A stretch of DNA of 7,929 nt from Mariprofundaceae bacterium (GTDB lineage Bacteria; Pseudomonadota; Zetaproteobacteria; Mariprofundales; J009), in contig WFMN01000090.1 in the NCBI GenBank assembly GCA_015489095.1, positions 1-7,929 of the forward strand. The letters run 5' to 3'. The position numbers were made by a program, and so were the translations under genes. Below, one piece after another: positions 5,467 through 7,929 of the stretch (positions are counted from its first letter, which is position 1; every line of letters starts with the position of its first letter). The notes beneath the pieces were generated by a model. The model did no database searches. It saw nothing but the letters and a program-made list of their open reading frames with translations, and was not told where the DNA came from.

Positions 5467-6376
5467 CGCTCCCACCTCCCACGAAGTTCAGCGCCACCAG
5501 TCCGCGGCCGGTGGTGGCGTCGCCGCCGATCTGCACCGCCTCGCCGTTCAACGCCCCTTCGACATGCTCCAGCACGGCCTCGGCCAGCAGGCCGCCATCC
5601 TTCACCCGCTCGCGGCTGGCCATCGCGAGCGACAGCAGGATCGTCTCCGGCGGCAGATTCTCGGTGTAGAACAGCCCGCCATCGGCCGCCGTGCCGGTCT
5701 CGTCGTCGATGCGCACATGCGCCTCGACCACGGTGGACTGCTTGACGAACCAGGTGAAATCGGTGTCCGAGAGCAGCACGAGATCCTTCTTCAGCTTCTC
5801 GTTGAAATGGCCGCCGCCGGGGATGGCGAAGTCGGCGAGGTCGTTCGCAATGGCCTGCAAGGCTTCATCCCCTTCGTTTATCACTCCGAATACCTGCGCC
5901 TCCAGCAACAGCTCGCCATTCGATTTCAGGCCGCTGTCCAGAATCGCCGTCTGTCCATCCTGCAAGTCCGGCCATTGCCACCCCTCCGCCTTGCCGCACA
6001 ACGCCAGCATCCGCTTCGCCCGCGCCAGCGCGTTCGGCGAGGTGGCATAGACAAAGCCGCGTTTGACCGCGCGCACCGGGAAGGCGACAAGCTGGGCGTC
6101 GGTGAAGCTGACCGCGCCGGCCTGCAGCTCGGAGCTTCCGGCCTCGGGCCCGAAGAGGCGTTCTAGGAGCTTCTTCTTTTCCTTGTCGTCCCGCACACCC
6201 CACTTGCACCACAGGTGATGGCGCAGCGCCCCCTTGACGCCGGAGCCGGCGATCACCGGGTGGTCCGTGTGTTTCTCGCGCTGGATCGGGTTGTCCACCA
6301 GCCCGAAGGCCTGCCCCGCGCCGGCGTGCACCGGTGTCGCGCAGTAGATGAACATCGCCTTGTGTTTCTCAAACAT
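5459..6376 (-). CDS. cmr4: Cmr4, type III-B backbone subunit and target-RNA nuclease
   Basis: Cmr4 (Cas7 group) is the repeated backbone subunit that binds crRNA and cuts target RNA every six nucleotides. The 305-aa product has the expected length. Visible are TPVHAGAGQAFGLVDNPIQR (14-33), which contains Asp28 at the position of the catalytic aspartate of known Cmr4 proteins, then VIAGSGVKGALR (41-52), the Gly-rich RNA-binding segment, and QIGGDATTGRGL (282-293), the C-terminal RAMP loop. The RNase function therefore looks intact. The ATG at 6376 has AAGGAG at 6384-6389. The frame continues upstream to 6472, but only through the hairpin element. It follows cmr3 after a 151-bp gap and overlaps cmr5. 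Confidence 0.96.
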   Translation of the reverse strand: MFEKHKAMFIYCATPVHAGAGQAFGLVDNPIQREKHTDHPVIAGSGVKGALRHHLWCKWGVRDDKEKKKLLERLFGPEAGSSELQAGAVSFTDAQLVAFPVRAVKRGFVYATSPNALARAKRMLALCGKAEGWQWPDLQDGQTAILDSGLKSNGELLLEAQVFGVINEGDEALQAIANDLADFAIPGGGHFNEKLKKDLVLLSDTDFTWFVKQSTVVEAHVRIDDETGTAADGGLFYTENLPPETILLSLAMASRERVKDGGLLAEAVLEHVEGALNGEAVQIGGDATTGRGLVALNFVGGGSDA

Positions 6377-6395
6377 CGCTTCTCTCCTTGATGAG

Positions 6396-6543
6396 ATCGC
6401 AAAAAGTCCATCCATGGACTTTTTGCTCGACGGATCGTGCAAGGCGCGACTTGCACGCTCCTTACAAATCAACGACTTGCTTCGCGTATCGTTGATTTGC
6501 GCGGCCGTCCATGGCCGCGATGACGACTTATTGCGAAGTCGTC
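6396..6543. repeat. Array of five consecutive hairpins between cmr3 and cmr4
   Basis: Five perfect inverted repeats follow each other closely. Hairpin 1 has 13-bp arms (6399-6411/6414-6426, GCAAAAAGTCCAT). Hairpin 2 has 8-bp arms (6436-6443/6450-6457, CGTGCAAG). Hairpin 3 has 11-bp arms (6465-6475/6489-6499, CAAATCAACGA). Hairpin 4 has 7-bp arms (6500-6506/6513-6519, CGCGGCC). Hairpin 5 has 8-bp arms (6522-6529/6536-6543, GACGACTT). The last hairpin covers the cmr3 stop codon and its final codons. The first lies just before the cmr4 ribosome binding site. The unit looks like a mobile or structured intergenic element rather than a promoter. A probable relative lies at 300-420. Confidence 0.85.
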
Positions 6544-7640
6544 TTGTTCCAGTTTCCGATCAAGCAGCCATTGAACCCTTCCGCGCGCCGCGCGGCATCG
6601 GGAGCGGGCAGACCATCGCGCGCCAGCCGCCGCAGGCTCTCGACATCGCCCTCGAAGCTCTCGAACCAATAGACGCTGCCCGAGGGCGCCGCGCGTTCAG
6701 CCGCCTTCGGCGCGCGGGCTGCCAGATCCCAGCCGGAGATCACCTCGGCGCGGGAGACCACCGCCGCGACCAGCCGCGCGCTCTCCAAGGGAGGCCGCCA
6801 GCCGCCCTCGAACAGCCCCGGGCTGGTCAGCATCAGCCGGAAGCGGCCGGTTTGTGCGATTGCGCCCCAGTCCGGCTCGGGCCAGGCGACATCGGCGATT
6901 GCCACCTCCGCGCCGCGCCCGTCGCCGCCGAGCCGCACCAGGCCCGATCGCGGCAGCATCCCGTCCGCCCCGCTCACCTCGGCGAGCAGCCCGATGCCCT
7001 CGGCAAACGCCATCGCGTCGCTGGTGTAGATGCGGCCATCGCCCGCAGCACGCTTGTCCGCATCCATGCCGATGCCGAGCCGGGCGTCGATTTTCCATAG
7101 CGCCTCCGCGTGGATCAGATGCGCGCCACTCACCGCCTCGTCGTGCAGCCAGGCGGCGATCCCCGCCCGATTCAGAAACCACCCGGAACGCGGCTTCTCC
7201 TGCTTGCCGATGCGCAGAATCGGCAGCGCGTCCGTCGCCGCGTTTGACTCCACCCCTTCCGGCAGCGGCGCGGGCGCAAGGCGGTGGAGCTTGGGCTTCT
7301 CCTTCGCGCCCGTCGCCAGCCAGTCGGCCGGCAGCGGCAAGAGCGGTTCCACGCCCGCTCCCACGCGGCGGGCGAGACAGAAGCGCGCCAGCCGGAAGGT
7401 TCCCGGCTCCTTGGGCGTGCCAAGAGATCGGCCGAGCGAACCATCCATTCGCTCGCCCTGCGATGCAAACGCCGCCGGATTCACCCCCGCATCCACCAGC
7501 ATCCGCGAGCGGATCGCGCCCGCGGCCACGCTGGGCCAGGGCGGCATCACCGCCCCGGCATCGTCGCCCGCCGCGCCGAAGAGCTTGTTGCCGCGCAGGT
7601 AGAGCAGATCCAGCGGTTTCAGGAACAGGCCATGGCTCAT
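6528..7640 (-). CDS. cmr3: Cmr3, type III-B Cas5-like subunit
   Basis: Cmr3 is the Cas5-group RAMP protein that binds the 5' handle of the crRNA and pairs with Cas10/Cmr2. The 370-aa protein has the usual length. Family features are FLKPLDLLYLRGNKLFG (6-22), MPPWPSVAAGAIRSRML (32-48), LGIGMDADKRAAGDGRIYTS (188-207), PSGSVYWFE (319-327) and the C-terminal GFNGCLIGNWN (355-365). The ATG at 7640 has GGAGGAG at 7645-7651 and overlaps the hepT stop as ATGA, so cmr3 is probably coupled to hepT translation. The open frame extends further upstream but carries no Cmr3 similarity. The last codons (NKTTSQ) and the stop lie within the hairpin element, so the extreme C-terminus may have been set by that element. 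Confidence 0.94.
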   Translation of the reverse strand: MSHGLFLKPLDLLYLRGNKLFGAAGDDAGAVMPPWPSVAAGAIRSRMLVDAGVNPAAFASQGERMDGSLGRSLGTPKEPGTFRLARFCLARRVGAGVEPLLPLPADWLATGAKEKPKLHRLAPAPLPEGVESNAATDALPILRIGKQEKPRSGWFLNRAGIAAWLHDEAVSGAHLIHAEALWKIDARLGIGMDADKRAAGDGRIYTSDAMAFAEGIGLLAEVSGADGMLPRSGLVRLGGDGRGAEVAIADVAWPEPDWGAIAQTGRFRLMLTSPGLFEGGWRPPLESARLVAAVVSRAEVISGWDLAARAPKAAERAAPSGSVYWFESFEGDVESLRRLARDGLPAPDAARRAEGFNGCLIGNWNKTTSQ

Positions 7641-7929
7641 CCTTCTCCTCCCCCTTCGTGATCCTCCCGGAGCAAGGCGCTGATCCGCTCCTGAATCGCG
7701 GGAAGCTTTTGCTCGATCACACCCCAAACCACCTCGGGATCGATGTCGAAATAGTCGTGCGTCAGGACATTCCGAAATCCCGCCATCTCTCGCCATGGAA
7801 GCTCGGGATGGTTGCGTTTCACCTGTTCGCTGACGCGCTGTGAGGATTCCATCATGATCTGCAGCTTGCGCAGGCAGGCATCCTGGATCAGCGGGGATTG
7901 CATGAACCGTTCCTTGCCATCCACAACAT
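7637..7929 (-). CDS. hepT: HepT-like HEPN toxin (DUF86), 5' end outside the window
   Basis: HepT is a HEPN-fold RNase toxin of MntA-HepT (MNT-HEPN) modules. There the MntA nucleotidyltransferase silences it by adding AMP to a tyrosine. The frame is open to the right edge, and 95 residues are readable from the GTG at 7924. Typical family sequence is present: QSPLIQDACLRKLQIMMESS, then HPELPWREMAGFRNVLTHDY, then IDPEVVWGVIEQKLP. The active motif R-x4-H-x-Y is intact as RNVLTHDY (Arg51, His56 and Tyr58 when the GTG is residue 1). Against the family's length, about 20-30 N-terminal residues seem to be missing, so the true start is probably beyond the edge. The stop overlaps the cmr3 start as ATGA. 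An mntA gene would be expected immediately upstream, outside the window. Confidence 0.9.
   Translation of the reverse strand, partial: VVDGKERFMQSPLIQDACLRKLQIMMESSQRVSEQVKRNHPELPWREMAGFRNVLTHDYFDIDPEVVWGVIEQKLPAIQERISALLREDHEGGGEG

Noticed and set aside
6854..7843. Plus-strand frame of 329 codons opposite cmr3 and hepT
   Set aside because: The Arg/Pro/Ala-rich translation is typical of antisense high-G+C DNA, and both opposite genes are well supported.

Overview
The window is almost entirely one leftward-reading (minus-strand) CRISPR-Cas operon of type III-B (Cmr). The DNA is clearly G+C-rich, the genes are packed with short overlaps, and the gaps carry GTAG-type REP palindromes. This points to a high-GC Pseudomonadota chromosome, most likely a gammaproteobacterium. 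That assignment is inference; no taxonomic marker gene is present.

In transcription order (right to left) the layout is: the 3' part of a HepT-like HEPN toxin gene cut by the right edge (7637-7929); cmr3 (6528-7640); a 150-bp gap with five consecutive hairpins; cmr4 (5459-6376); cmr5 (5101-5466); cmr6 with a long coiled-coil tail (3890-5101); a four-helix-bundle protein gene (3275-3844) preceded by a 9-bp repeat; a Csx2/TM1812-type CARF-HEPN ribonuclease gene (2092-3264); csx16, a ring-nuclease-family gene (1800-2099); a gap with a REP pair; cas2 (1381-1662); cas1 (417-1352); a gap with a second REP pair; and the first 96 codons of a second, divergent cas1-like gene cut by the left edge (1-289). 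No stretch of more than about 150 bases lacks a gene, and no CRISPR array is present.

How the parts fit together: Cmr3-Cmr6 build the backbone of a crRNA-guided effector, with Cmr4 as the target-RNA-cutting subunit. Cas10/Cmr2, Cmr1 and Cas6 are not in the window and are expected nearby or elsewhere. Target binding should make Cas10 produce cyclic oligoadenylate, which would switch on the CARF-HEPN protein. The overlapping csx16 product would remove the signal. Cas1 and Cas2 handle spacer acquisition. Less expected are a HepT toxin gene coupled to cmr3 by an ATGA overlap, a four-helix-bundle protein between cmr6 and the CARF gene, and a second cas1-like gene after cas1.

The noncoding structure is also notable. 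A five-hairpin element overlaps the cmr3 stop codon. A probable diverged relative, interrupted by a REP pair, overlaps the cas1 stop codon. Another REP pair supplies the csx16 stop codon. A 9-bp repeat family occurs both inside and just upstream of the four-helix-bundle gene.
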